From Endozoicomonas euniceicola (lineage in GTDB: Bacteria > Pseudomonadota > Gammaproteobacteria > Pseudomonadales > Endozoicomonadaceae), in the NCBI RefSeq assembly GCF_025562755.1, contig NZ_CP103300.1, positions 806,001 to 870,000 on the forward strand: a DNA stretch of 64,000 bases. Direction: 5' to 3'. Position 1 is the stretch's first letter; each line of letters begins with the position of its first letter. Below, piece by piece: positions 8,884 through 17,362 of this stretch. A model generated the notes under the pieces. That model was not told where the DNA came from, searched no databases, and worked only from the letters and a program-made list of their open reading frames with translations. Made by a program: the position numbers and the translations under genes.

Positions 8884-9648
8884 CTATATGGCGACCGGAT
8901 CGATTTTTTCAAGCCAGATGACACTTGCCAGCCTGCCTGATTCTTTACCATCCCGACGATAAGAAAAAAACGTCTGCTGCTGTTCAAAAGTGCAGTAACC
9001 ACCACCAAAGATGTCGGTCACTCCAGCAGCACTCAGCCTCTGTCGTGCCAGCAGATAAAGATCGCCATGCCAGCGATCACCCATACCGGGAATAAAGGCG
9101 GCTTCTGCCTCAGGATCTATATCAAGAAAAGCAGAACGAACCTCCGGCCCCACCTCAAAATGCTTTTGGCTGATAGCAGGACCCAGCCAGACCATAACCT
9201 CTGACACAGGGCATGGCATAGCCTTCAAAGTATTTTCCAGCACTCCGGCCTGCAATCCCTTCCAACCCGCATGAGCGGCTGCGACGGTAGACCCCTTTCG
9301 ATCACAGAACAATACTGGCAGGCAGTCTGCGGTCAGAACTGTACAGGGCATACCATCAGCGTCCGTCCAGGCTGCATCACCTTCCTGCTCCTCACCGCTG
9401 TCTGAAGCTTTCACGACCTGCGTGCCGTGAACCTGATTTAACCATTGCGGTTCAATGCTCCAGCCAAAATCCTCACGCATTTGCTGACGGTTAGCCAACA
9501 CATGTTCAGGCACATCCCCGGAACGCATGCCTAGATTGAAGCTGCTAAAGTTGCCCTTACTGACACCGCCACTCCGCCGGGTAACACAAGCTTTAACACG
9601 AGCCGGAGCTGGCCAGTCGGGAATCAGGTAGCGGTGTTCAAAGGTCAT
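8884..9648 (-). CDS. pgeF: PgeF/YfiH family laccase-domain protein
   Basis: This 254-residue protein belongs to the YfiH (Cu-oxidase_4) family. In E. coli PgeF removes misincorporated L-Ser from the peptidoglycan precursor UDP-MurNAc-L-Ser, and related members phosphorolyse purine nucleosides. The conserved metal-site segments are present: DCLPVLFCD and HAGWKGLQAG carry the Cys and His ligands, and GPAISQKHFEVG follows. It lies 15 bp after rluD and 45 bp before clpB. The link to wall quality control fits the adjacent wall-synthesis genes but is family knowledge, not evidence from this locus. Confidence 0.9.
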   Translation of the reverse strand: MTFEHRYLIPDWPAPARVKACVTRRSGGVSKGNFSSFNLGMRSGDVPEHVLANRQQMREDFGWSIEPQWLNQVHGTQVVKASDSGEEQEGDAAWTDADGMPCTVLTADCLPVLFCDRKGSTVAAAHAGWKGLQAGVLENTLKAMPCPVSEVMVWLGPAISQKHFEVGPEVRSAFLDIDPEAEAAFIPGMGDRWHGDLYLLARQRLSAAGVTDIFGGGYCTFEQQQTFFSYRRDGKESGRLASVIWLEKIDPVAI

Positions 9649-9663
9649 AGGAACTGTCTCGGG

Positions 9664-10623
9664 TTATTTAGTCTCGTTGGCATCTTCTGCCAGAAGTGCC
9701 AGCAGGCTCACCATATCATCAGGCAGGGGCGCTTCCCACTCCATAAACTCACCGGTTGCCGGGTGGATCAGGCCCAGACGACGGGCATGCAGCGCCTGAC
9801 GGCGGAAACTACGCAGCTGTTCGATCATCTCCTCGCCACAACCTTTTGGCAGGCGCAGGCGACCAGCGTATGTCTCATCACCAAACAGCGGGTAACGGAT
9901 ATGGCCCATATGTACGCGAATCTGGTGAGTACGGCCGGTTTCAAGCTTACAGCGGATATGGGTGTGGTTTCGGTATTTTTGCAGCACCCGGTAATGGGTG
10001 ACTGAAGGTTTGCCACCGGCAGTGACGGCCATCTTCAAACGGTTGGTGGCGTGACGGCCAATAGGCTGATCAACGGTTCCACCCGCCGTCATAACACCGT
10101 AGGTAATGGCTTCATATTCACGACTGACCGAACGCTCCTGCAACTGCGCCACCAGATCAGTATGTGCCGCAAGGTTTTTAGCCACCACCATCAGACCGGT
10201 GGTGTCTTTATCCAGACGATGAACAATACCTGCTCGAGGCACTGATGCCAGACCAGGACAATGGAACAAAAGTCCATTCAGCAGAGTGCCGCTGCGGTTG
10301 CCCGCTGCCGGGTGAACCACCAGACCCGCTGGCTTATTGATCACCAGAATATCGTCGTCTTCATAGGCAATGGCCAGTGGAATCTCTTCGGCTTCCCAGT
10401 GTTCAGCGTCTTCGACCACCACGGACAACGACAGGGTCTCACCACCCACCAGTTTTTCCTTAGGCTTACGCTGCTCACCATCGACCAGCAGGTCACCACT
10501 TTTGATCCACTCCTGCAGGCGTGCCCTGGAAAAGTCGGGGAAACAGGCGGCAGCGATTTGGTCGAAGCGCTTAGCCCCTAACTCGTCAGGCACAACAACC
10601 TGCTGATCGAATTGTTCACTCAT
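9664..10623 (-). CDS. rluD: 23S rRNA pseudouridine synthase RluD
   Basis: RluD converts uridines 1911, 1915 and 1917 in helix 69 of 23S rRNA to pseudouridine. The 319-residue protein has an N-terminal S4 RNA-binding domain (~15-80, RLQEWIKSGDLLVDG) and a RluA-type catalytic domain with the active-site Asp in HRLDKDTTGL. Its divergent neighbour is bamD, as in many gammaproteobacteria, and pgeF and clpB follow in the same direction. Confidence 0.95.
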   Translation of the reverse strand: MSEQFDQQVVVPDELGAKRFDQIAAACFPDFSRARLQEWIKSGDLLVDGEQRKPKEKLVGGETLSLSVVVEDAEHWEAEEIPLAIAYEDDDILVINKPAGLVVHPAAGNRSGTLLNGLLFHCPGLASVPRAGIVHRLDKDTTGLMVVAKNLAAHTDLVAQLQERSVSREYEAITYGVMTAGGTVDQPIGRHATNRLKMAVTAGGKPSVTHYRVLQKYRNHTHIRCKLETGRTHQIRVHMGHIRYPLFGDETYAGRLRLPKGCGEEMIEQLRSFRRQALHARRLGLIHPATGEFMEWEAPLPDDMVSLLALLAEDANETK

Positions 10624-10864
10624 TCAAATAATTCTCAAACAAAAAAGATACGCCCGCCTACTACATGGTCACTATAAACGGCTAAACTACACCCCCGGAG
10701 CAATTCTCCTGTGTGCTTTCTTTCCGTTTCTGGCGGACTGTGTTTAAATTAGACGGATTAACAAACCCGGTAGTTTATCATATCCACCGGTGCAGATTAG
10801 GGTGAATCGCCGCTGATCCCTATCCGTAAAAATGCATGCCGGAGTACGGAAACCGATAAAAGTC

Positions 10865-11797
10865 ATGAGAGTATTCAAGATCAATATTACCCGCATCCTG
10901 TACGCACTGTTTATTAGTGCCGCACTGGTGGGCTGCGCGTCCACTCCGGATGAAGAAGTACCGGAGACGCTGTCAGAAGCCGAAATGTACAAAATGGCCA
11001 CCCATTCTATCGACAATAGTCGGTACAATGATGCCATTAAAACGCTTCGTACTCTGGAGTCCCGCTACCCCTTTGGCAGCTTTGCTGAACAGTCCCAGCT
11101 GGATATTATTTACGCCTACTTCATGAACTCCGAGCCGGAAGCTGTTCGTGCCGCTGCCGACCGCTTCCTGCGCCTGCATCCCAATCATCCAAACGCTGAC
11201 TACGCCCTGTATATGAAAGGACTGGCGTCCAACACTTCAGCCATGGGGCTACTGGAACGTTATCTGCCACTGGATTACTCCAAGCGTGACCCTGGTCAGG
11301 CCCGGCAATCGTTTAGTGAATTTTCCGAACTGCTGAACCGTTACCCGGACAGCCGCTATGCCCCGGATGCCCGTCAACGCATGGTCGCCCTGCGCAACCG
11401 GTTGGCCGCTTACGAGATTCACGCCGCCAATTACTACATGAAGCGTAAAGCCTATGTGGCAGCTACCAACCGTGGTCGTTACGTGGTTGAAAATCTGCAA
11501 AAAACTCCGGCTGTACCCGAAGCCCTGGCGATTATGGTGGAAGGTTATCAGCGTATGGGTCTGATCGAACCAGCGAACGAAGCGCTGGAAGTTCTGCGCC
11601 TGAACTATCCGGAGTCTGACGCCCTGAACGAGAAAGGTGAGTTCATCGGTTATCAGTCTTTTGGTGATGTGAACCCATCACTGCTCTATACCGTTACCTT
11701 TGGCCTGCTGGGGGATTCTGGCGTTAACAAGCAGCTAGAGGGCATTCCGGACCTTTCTCAGGAAGAAACGCCAAAACCACCCGCCAAGGGTCAGTGA
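10865..11797 (+). CDS. bamD: Outer-membrane assembly lipoprotein BamD
   Basis: BamD is the essential lipoprotein of the BAM complex that inserts beta-barrel proteins into the outer membrane. I chose ATG at 10865 rather than 10832 because it gives a compact lipoprotein signal (MRVFKINITRILYALF) ending in the lipobox LVGC, with the lipidated Cys at residue 24. The mature protein is helical with TPR-like repeats: EMYKMATHSIDNSRYNDA, TLRTLESRYPFGSFAEQS and FSELLNRYPDSRYAPDARQR are family hallmarks. Transcription is divergent from rluD and is probably ended by the hairpin at 11820-11847. Confidence 0.96.
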   Translation: MRVFKINITRILYALFISAALVGCASTPDEEVPETLSEAEMYKMATHSIDNSRYNDAIKTLRTLESRYPFGSFAEQSQLDIIYAYFMNSEPEAVRAAADRFLRLHPNHPNADYALYMKGLASNTSAMGLLERYLPLDYSKRDPGQARQSFSEFSELLNRYPDSRYAPDARQRMVALRNRLAAYEIHAANYYMKRKAYVAATNRGRYVVENLQKTPAVPEALAIMVEGYQRMGLIEPANEALEVLRLNYPESDALNEKGEFIGYQSFGDVNPSLLYTVTFGLLGDSGVNKQLEGIPDLSQEETPKPPAKGQ

Positions 11798-11819
11798 CCT
11801 GCTCCCGGAACTGAATAAT

Positions 11820-11847
11820 AAAAGCCTCTGCCTGCAGAGGCTTTTTT
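11820..11847 (+). terminator. Rho-independent terminator after bamD
   Basis: AAAGCCTCTGC and GCAGAGGCTTT form an 11-bp stem with almost no loop, followed by a T-run. The A-run on the other side would let it work on both strands. It overlaps the region just upstream of yacG. Confidence 0.88.
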
Positions 11848-11872
11848 AATGAAAGAGGATTTACTTTTAGTC

Positions 11873-12067
11873 ATGCCAACTACCGTGAAATGCCCCAACT
11901 GCAACAAGTCGGTTGAATGGAAAAAGGAAAACCAATACCGCCCATTCTGTTCTGAACGCTGCAAACTGATTGACTTCGGTGCCTGGGCAAACGAGGAACA
12001 TTCAATTCCTGGTCAACCTGATTTTGACGACGCTATGTCCGACGAACTCGACCAACCAGGGCGCTGA
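11873..12067 (+). CDS. yacG: DNA gyrase inhibitor YacG
   Basis: YacG is a tiny zinc protein that binds GyrB and blocks DNA binding by gyrase. The 64-residue product has four zinc ligands, CPNC and CSERC, and the conserved KLIDFGAWANEE segment. I chose ATG 11873 over the upstream in-frame ATG 11849, because 11849 lies directly after the bamD terminator T-run and a GAGGA sequence sits about 13 bases before 11873. Here yacG is away from the coaE/pilD genes that often precede it. Its 3' end overlaps the convergent gene by 35 bp. Confidence 0.92.
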   Translation: MPTTVKCPNCNKSVEWKKENQYRPFCSERCKLIDFGAWANEEHSIPGQPDFDDAMSDELDQPGR

Positions 12068-13325
12068 GTGTCATGCGACCAGGTTCTTCAGGCCAGTCAT
12101 GACTTTCTGGCTCAATAATGGCCGCCGCCTGGTCGCGCTTGAATTTCAGTATGCGCAATAGCGCTGAACGGGCTTGAGGCTTGTGCACATGTCCCACCAG
12201 CCCGTTCAGCTTTTCGTCACTCATTCTTGCTATCAGGCCCAGTGCATCCTTCATCAATGCATCAACATCCTCACCACTGCGCTCCATCGCCTTAATCACG
12301 GTATGCATGGTGTGACGGCCACGATACTGGCTTCGGTGCTTAATGGAAGGCGACATCATTTTCTGACGAAACTGTGTAAGGGTGCATTTAGAGGGCAGTT
12401 GGCAACGATTGTAGAAAGACATGCCAAAATCAATATTCACCAAACGCTGCCCTGCCTCTTCTTCGGCTGACTGGTTTTGTCTGTCCGAATCCTGAATAAA
12501 CATATAGTTATCCAGTTTCAGATAATCCTCATCACCCAGCAGAAACCTTCGCACAACTAAGTCCACCACGGGATTATGAGTTTTATGGAAGCGGGTAAAA
12601 TGTACCGGTGAAGAGCGGTCTGAAGGATTCTGAACCAGACGATAGCCGCTTTCATAGTCCTGCAGATGCCTGCTGGCAATACAATGTTCCTCTTCGCCAG
12701 AAGACGTTTCAGCCTCTTTCATGGAATAGCCAACTTGATAAACACGGTTAAAGTGATCGTCACCTTCCGTACCCACCACTTCCCTGTAAACATTGGCTGC
12801 CAGCACTTCTTTCTGAGCCAGCAACTGCTTGTTGTCGTAATAATCGGCTTTATAGCGTTGCCCGGTAATCCAGTACATCATTTTCTGTAAGTAACGTTTA
12901 AGCTTTACACCGGTTGATTCGCGCCCTGGCGTCTTGACGTGCCATTCACCGGAATACACTTTAGCTTCAGGCAACTCAGAACTGACAAACATCCGTTTAT
13001 GGTCAACGGTATCACTGTCATCACCCTGGCCTTGTACAAGCGTCCAGAATTTATTGTGTGGAAGGGTGTTCATGGAAGGGATAATGCCTGAACCCGTCTG
13101 GCCTGTCCGAGAATAATAGTGATTGGTGGTGGCAGAGTCATGATGAGCAACCTGCCGGGTTCCGGATTCAGTATACGGGCCAGGATCACGGGGAATTTCA
13201 GGCGACAAAGAGGCTGTAGACACCTCTCGAAACTGATGCTTCCCACGTCTTAATGACTTCGAACCGGATCTGCCAAATCCGGAAAAACCATAGTCTCCTG
13301 CCAATTTTCGAAGCTTTTCCAGCAT
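12033..13325 (-). CDS. Orphan protein with kinase-like motif pair
   Basis: I do not recognise a family. With ATG at 13325, preceded by AGGGA at good spacing, the product has 430 residues and no signal peptide. The N-terminal ~110 residues are polar and low in predicted structure. Around residue 265 is GDEDYLKLDNYMF and about 30 residues later VNIDFGMSF. An Asp followed four or more residues later by Asn, then IDFG, resembles the catalytic loop and metal-binding DFG of protein or lipid kinase folds. Upstream the glycine-rich loop and Lys are not obvious, although KADYYDNKQ and EVLAANVYREVV could belong to the N-lobe. It may be an effector kinase, but this rests on motif reading only. It lies between yacG (convergent, 35-bp overlap) and the mutT-thiE fusion. 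Confidence 0.7.
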   Translation of the reverse strand: MLEKLRKLAGDYGFSGFGRSGSKSLRRGKHQFREVSTASLSPEIPRDPGPYTESGTRQVAHHDSATTNHYYSRTGQTGSGIIPSMNTLPHNKFWTLVQGQGDDSDTVDHKRMFVSSELPEAKVYSGEWHVKTPGRESTGVKLKRYLQKMMYWITGQRYKADYYDNKQLLAQKEVLAANVYREVVGTEGDDHFNRVYQVGYSMKEAETSSGEEEHCIASRHLQDYESGYRLVQNPSDRSSPVHFTRFHKTHNPVVDLVVRRFLLGDEDYLKLDNYMFIQDSDRQNQSAEEEAGQRLVNIDFGMSFYNRCQLPSKCTLTQFRQKMMSPSIKHRSQYRGRHTMHTVIKAMERSGEDVDALMKDALGLIARMSDEKLNGLVGHVHKPQARSALLRILKFKRDQAAAIIEPESHDWPEEPGRMTLSALVGRVRRT

Positions 13326-13351
13326 GGCGTCCCTGCCTGTTAAAAGAAAAA

Positions 13352-14335
13352 CTAATTGATAGACCAGAAGGCACCGATTCCGGCAACGCCCTGAGCACCA
13401 CAATCAATGGCCAGCGCCTCATCGGAACGCCCTAAACCGCCAAGCCAGTATACCGGCACCGTGCTGCACCGGGTCAATTCGGTTGCCTTCTCCTGCCCCA
13501 TAGACAAACGCCCCGGATGGGATTTGGTTGGCCGTACGGGTGACAGTGTTACAAAGTCCATACCTGCCTTTTCGGCGGCCTTCAGCTGTTCTTCATTGTG
13601 ACAGGAGGCAGCCAGCCACTGCCCCTCACGACGGTATTTTTTCCACTCGGAAACCGGGATACTCAACTGATCAGAGCGCAGGTGAATACCGTCACACCAT
13701 GTCTCCTGCAATAATTCAGGATTACCCTTTAACAACAACTTTGCATTAAACGGCTGACACAGATGGTGCAGTTCACGAGCCAGGTGCAGATAAGGCTTCT
13801 CCTGCAACCAGGGAGCCCGGAACTGAATCAGGCGAAGTCCATTCTCAAGCTGTCGGCTGACCTTTTCAATCAGCTCGGCCGCAGAAGAAAACAACCCGGT
13901 CACCATATATTGGCGGGGCAGTAAAACAGCGTTAACAATAGGTTCATTGGCCGGAGGAAAGTCCAGGCCGGTCAGGTCGTCAGGTTCAACCCATTGCACC
14001 GCCTGCCCTTCATTCCCTTTTGGCGTGCCGTTAACACCCGACACCAGCCAGGTATCAAGCAGTACCGTCTTTTCAGGATACTGATGCTGAATTGCGATCA
14101 AAGGCTGAAACTGACTGACGGTGATATCCAGCTCTTCCACCAATTCCCGGTTAAGCGCTTCTTTTAAATCCTCATCCAGCTCGACCTTACCACCGGGAAA
14201 TTCCCACAAACCACCCAGATGTTTGTCGTCCGGCCTTTTGGCCACCAGTATTCGACCATCGTCGCCACGAATCACAGCCACTGCAACATGCACGACGTTG
14301 TCAGACTGCTTTTGGTCCGGTTGTTGTTTCGCCAT
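13352..14335 (-). CDS. Nudix hydrolase (MutT-like) fused to ThiE-like domain
   Basis: The N-terminal ~135 residues form a Nudix domain whose box GGKVELDEDLKEALNRELVE continues as ELDI. This matches MutT, which hydrolyses 8-oxo-dGTP to prevent mutation. The C-terminal half resembles thiamine-phosphate synthase (TIM-barrel features such as LIQFRAPW, GIHLRSDQ, ASCHNEEQLKAAEKAG, FVTLSPVRPTKSHPG and WLGGLGRSDEAL). This fusion is the common form downstream of secA-argJ in Pseudomonas relatives. Its ThiE half is probably not a normal synthase in the family, and its role is unclear. The ATG at 14335 places the Nudix domain near the N-terminus. ATGs at 14347 and 14371 are alternatives, and none has a strong ribosome binding site. 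Confidence 0.9.
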   Translation of the reverse strand: MAKQQPDQKQSDNVVHVAVAVIRGDDGRILVAKRPDDKHLGGLWEFPGGKVELDEDLKEALNRELVEELDITVSQFQPLIAIQHQYPEKTVLLDTWLVSGVNGTPKGNEGQAVQWVEPDDLTGLDFPPANEPIVNAVLLPRQYMVTGLFSSAAELIEKVSRQLENGLRLIQFRAPWLQEKPYLHLARELHHLCQPFNAKLLLKGNPELLQETWCDGIHLRSDQLSIPVSEWKKYRREGQWLAASCHNEEQLKAAEKAGMDFVTLSPVRPTKSHPGRLSMGQEKATELTRCSTVPVYWLGGLGRSDEALAIDCGAQGVAGIGAFWSIN

Positions 14336-14445
14336 GGTAAAGCTCATTTCATGGTATCGGAATAAAGACATAGAGTAGCCATAATTTAAGGGTTATGGCT
14401 ACTGCGTGAATCAGTGAAAGAATAGAATTTAAAAGAATAATTAAC

Positions 14446-14487
14446 TGCCATACTCCGCATTAATGCGACTCATGGGAAAAGCTGGTA
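14446..14487 (-). repeat. Decayed partial copy of the argJ 3' end
   Basis: The segment containing atactccgcattaat and tcatgggaaa is a near-copy of 16009-16052, the last codons of argJ. On the minus strand the copy still reads as an ArgJ tail (FSHE, then INAEYGS and a stop) but carries a 5-base deletion that shifts the frame between these parts. It marks the far edge of the accessory island at 14494-15959, so the two copies flank the island as direct repeats. Confidence 0.75.
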
Positions 14488-14493
14488 GGTGAG

Positions 14494-14892
14494 TCAGGCT
14501 GACCACTCTCTATTCTGTAAGACAACTCTATAGCCATCCAAATCTTCATAGGTTTTACCGGAGATACCCCAGTAGGCGTTATAGGGAGCAACTTCGATAA
14601 ATCCCGCCTTACTCATTTTTTGGCAGCAGGCTTGCCATTCTTGTGAGTCAGTGAAGTAGAAAACAAGCAAGCTGTCTTTAGAGGGAGCTTTGCCAACCTC
14701 TGTGCCTACATGATGTGTAAACTCAAGATGGTAGTTGTGATTTTGATGACCAATGATTGAGCCATCAAAGCCATTATGACCAACGAACTCTCCCAGTAAT
14801 TCAAAGCCAAGCCCATTAACATACATTTGGGTTATATCGGATAAGTTATCTGTTGGTCTGGCAACTCTCATTTTGGCTGTTTTTGGAATCAT
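14494..14892 (-). CDS. VOC (glyoxalase/bleomycin-resistance fold) protein
   Basis: The 132-residue product is a single vicinal-oxygen-chelate unit similar to Bacillus YycE: RVARPTDNLSDI, MYVNGLGFELLGEF, then YHLEFTHH with the likely metal ligands His and Glu, and YEDLDGYRVVLQN near the end. Substrate cannot be told from sequence. The gene starts 10 bp after the SH3-like gene ends, so the two are likely co-transcribed. Neither belongs to the conserved secA-argJ-mutT neighbourhood, so they are acquired or relocated genes. Confidence 0.88.
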   Translation of the reverse strand: MIPKTAKMRVARPTDNLSDITQMYVNGLGFELLGEFVGHNGFDGSIIGHQNHNYHLEFTHHVGTEVGKAPSKDSLLVFYFTDSQEWQACCQKMSKAGFIEVAPYNAYWGISGKTYEDLDGYRVVLQNREWSA

Positions 14893-14902
14893 TTTTTTAC
14901 CA

Positions 14903-15235
14903 TTACTTCGTTGTTTTTAATGGAATCCAGCCATATCTATCATGGGAGTTCTGTACCCATACCCATTCGTTCAGTTCATGGAGTACGAGTAATTTTTCAC
15001 CGACTGTTGTATTCAGCTCTTTTGAGCTGTAACTTTCGATAGCAATCCACTGATCAGAATGAAGTTCAATATATTGCTCTGGAGCCCAACCTTCATTTCC
15101 ATCCCTTGTTGTTACTCTCACCCAGCCAGCATATTCATCGTCATGCACGCCTACGGAAAGTAGATCCCCTTTTTCAAATGAGATTGGATTTGGGTAGTTG
15201 GATCTATGAGATTTTATTACTGTGATTGTTTTCAT
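14903..15235 (-). CDS. Two-domain SH3-like protein
   Basis: The 110-residue cytosolic product holds two SH3-like beta-barrels. The first is VIKSHRSNYPNPISFEKGD with GWVRVT and EGWAPEQYIE. The second is WIAIESYSSKELNTTVGEKL with WVWVQN and YGWIPLK. No signal peptide or membrane segment is visible. SH3-like folds bind peptides or wall fragments, but no partner is indicated here. It is probably the first gene of a two-gene unit with the VOC protein. Confidence 0.78.
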   Translation of the reverse strand: MKTITVIKSHRSNYPNPISFEKGDLLSVGVHDDEYAGWVRVTTRDGNEGWAPEQYIELHSDQWIAIESYSSKELNTTVGEKLLVLHELNEWVWVQNSHDRYGWIPLKTTK

Positions 15236-15454
15236 TGTGGTAGTTCATAACAGTCATTCATAGGGACAACATTAAGCATTAATCACTGATGATATTAATC
15301 ATACAGGTTCATCCCCCCATGGTAAAAATTGTTACTGTTGACTCAGCTTGAGAAGAATAAACCCATTTACTCTACCCAACCTGCGCAATACGTCAAGCTC
15401 ATTGAAGTCATATGCTAGTATGGTTAAATTGCCATATAGATACTATTATTGACG

Positions 15455-15748
15455 ATGTCTGAAAGCAGTTTTGAATGGGACGAGGTAAAAAACTTGTCCA
15501 ATCAGGAAAAGCATGGGGTTTCATTCTATGACGCACAATATGCCTTTTACGATCAAAAACGGATTATTGCTGAAGATATGGGACACAGTCAGGAAGAAAA
15601 ACGCTATTTCTGCTTTGGACTGGATAAAGAGCAAACAGGCGTCCTCACTGTGCGGTTTACATACAGGACTAACCGAATCCGGATAATTGGTGCCGGTTAC
15701 TGGAGAAAAGGGAAAAAGCTTTATGAGCAAGCAAATTCAGTACACTGA
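15455..15748 (+). CDS. brnT: BrnT-family ribonuclease toxin
   Basis: BrnT is a RelE-fold ribonuclease that stops translation until bound by BrnA. The product has the family layout: FEWDEVKNLSNQEKHGVSF at the N-terminus, then an EDMGHSQEEKRYFCFG segment, VRFTYRTNRIRIIGA with catalytic Arg residues, and YWRKGKKLYEQ. ATG 15455 is preferred over the upstream TTG at 15449. The upstream region 15414-15447 contains an imperfect inverted repeat (TAGTATGG and CCATATAG) that could be the BrnA operator. The gene overlaps brnA by 26 bp. Confidence 0.88.
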   Translation: MSESSFEWDEVKNLSNQEKHGVSFYDAQYAFYDQKRIIAEDMGHSQEEKRYFCFGLDKEQTGVLTVRFTYRTNRIRIIGAGYWRKGKKLYEQANSVH

Positions 15749-15959
15749 CGAACCCATAGGCGACACTAAGCTAGTAGCTGATTTTCTGCCATCCCCAAGT
15801 GAACTTAAATTAAAAAATGACAGCACCAAAATCACGATAACCCTTAGTACTGATAGTGTTGAATATTTCAAGTCAGCTGCTGAAGAATATGGTATGCAGT
15901 ATCAAAAAATGATACGACAGTTACTTGATGAATATGTGGCTCATCAGAGGAAAGGGTAG
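15723..15959 (+). CDS. brnA: BrnA-type antitoxin
   Basis: This 78-residue protein follows and overlaps the toxin gene. A short disordered N-terminus (DEPIGDTKLVADFLPSP) is followed by a ribbon-helix-helix DNA-binding domain: KITITLSTDSVEYFKSAA, EYGMQYQKMIRQLLDEYV. BrnA proteins neutralise BrnT and repress the shared promoter as dimers. ATG 15723 is supported by a GGAGAAAAGGG sequence upstream. The in-frame TTG/GTG candidates further upstream lie deep in brnT. Confidence 0.87.
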   Translation: MSKQIQYTDEPIGDTKLVADFLPSPSELKLKNDSTKITITLSTDSVEYFKSAAEEYGMQYQKMIRQLLDEYVAHQRKG

Positions 15960-16003
15960 ATAGGAGGCATAGCCGACAGCGATCATTCTATGCCTCCGTT
16001 CCC

Positions 16004-17221
16004 CTAACTGCGATACTCCGCATTAATACGAACGTATTCATGGGAAAGGTCGGTTGTCCATATCTGTTCGCAGACATCACCCGCCCCCAGGGCAACCCTG
16101 ATAGTGATCTCATCCTTATCCATCACTGCCTGACCGGCCGCTTCTGTATACGAAGCAGCTGGTTCGCCGTTTTCAACAATGCAGACATCACCCAGCCAGA
16201 TGGTAATGCGCTCAATTACCAGCGTATTCACCTCTGCACGCCCTACCGCTGCCAGTATGCGTCCCCAGTTCGGGTCTGAGGCAAACAGTGCTGTTTTTAC
16301 CAATGGTGAATGAGCAATGGTGTAGGCGACTTCCAGCGCATCTGCCGAAGTATCAGCCTGCTCTACGCTCACCGTAATAAACTTGGAAGCCCCCTCACCG
16401 TCACGGACAATGGCCTGAGCCAGCTCCACCGCTACTTCATTCACTGCCTGACGTAAACCGACGTATAAATCCGATGCCTCAGAGTTCAATGGTTCTGAAC
16501 CTGTTTTGCCAGTAGCCACCAACATGCAGCAGTCGTTTGTTGAAGTATCGCCATCCACAGAAATGCGATTAAACGACAGGTTTACAGCATCATTCAGAAG
16601 TTTTTGTAACAGAGGTTGCGCAGCTGGGACATCGGTCGCCATAAAAGCCAGCATAGTAGCCATGTTCGGGCGAATCATTCCTGATCCTTTACTGATACCC
16701 GATACGGTATAAACGACACCATCAACCTCAAACTGCCGACTGGCACCTTTGGGACGGGTATCCGTCGTTAAAATACCTTCTCCAGCTTTATACCAGCCCT
16801 CCTCAGACAAATCTGCTACAGCCGCGGGCGAACCCGCCAGCAACCGGTCAACAGGCAGCTGCTCCCCTATAACGCCTGTAGAAAAGGGTAAAACCGACTC
16901 TGAAGGGATATTCAGCAGCTCTGCAACACCAGCGGTTGACTCTTTAGCAGCCTCCATGCCCTGCTGCCCGGTACCGGCATTAGCATTCCCGGTATTGATA
17001 ACAAAACAGCGGGGGCTCTGATTAAGGCGGCCTTTAGCAAGATGTACCGGCGCCGCGCAAAATTTATTCAGGGTAAAAACACCCGCTACGCTCGCCCCTT
17101 CATCCCACTCCATAACCACCAGATCCCGGCGGTTTGTTTTGCGAATCCCTGCTTCAGCCGTTCCCAGACGAAACCCTTTAACAGCTTTAACATCAGGCCA
17201 GACATCGAAACCAACAGCCAT
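16004..17221 (-). CDS. argJ: Bifunctional ornithine acetyltransferase / N-acetylglutamate synthase
   Basis: ArgJ transfers the acetyl group from N-acetylornithine to glutamate in the cyclic arginine pathway, and some members also use acetyl-CoA. The 405-residue precursor has the autocleavage segment MATMLAFMATD, where the Thr becomes the nucleophile of the beta chain, and NDCCMLVATG and DPNWGRILAAVGRA later. ATG 17221 has GGGAG at the right distance. The longer start at 17233 does not. A terminator separates it from secA, so it should have its own promoter in 17222-17295. Its last codons are duplicated at 14446-14487. Confidence 0.96.
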   Translation of the reverse strand: MAVGFDVWPDVKAVKGFRLGTAEAGIRKTNRRDLVVMEWDEGASVAGVFTLNKFCAAPVHLAKGRLNQSPRCFVINTGNANAGTGQQGMEAAKESTAGVAELLNIPSESVLPFSTGVIGEQLPVDRLLAGSPAAVADLSEEGWYKAGEGILTTDTRPKGASRQFEVDGVVYTVSGISKGSGMIRPNMATMLAFMATDVPAAQPLLQKLLNDAVNLSFNRISVDGDTSTNDCCMLVATGKTGSEPLNSEASDLYVGLRQAVNEVAVELAQAIVRDGEGASKFITVSVEQADTSADALEVAYTIAHSPLVKTALFASDPNWGRILAAVGRAEVNTLVIERITIWLGDVCIVENGEPAASYTEAAGQAVMDKDEITIRVALGAGDVCEQIWTTDLSHEYVRINAEYRS

Positions 17222-17291
17222 AACGACTCCCATTTATTCTTTGCTCTAAAGTCGATAAAACTAACCCAGTTTTTCACAAAAGGAAAACTAC

Positions 17292-17332
17292 ACAAAAAAA
17301 CGGGTCGCCTGAAGTATAACCAGCGCGACCCG
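17292..17332 (-). terminator. Rho-independent terminator after secA
   Basis: On the minus strand ACGGGTCGC pairs with GCGACCCGT (17300-17308 and 17324-17332) and is followed by seven T. It lies 30 bp after the secA stop codon and upstream of argJ. Confidence 0.9.
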
Positions 17333-17362
17333 TTTCTGTGACTCAGTGCTGTTCGGCAGGCG

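Noticed and set aside
14377..14399. AGCCATAA/TTATGGCT inverted repeat as a terminator
   Set aside because: Stem is AT-rich, there is no T-run, and it lies over the possible start region of the mutT-thiE gene.
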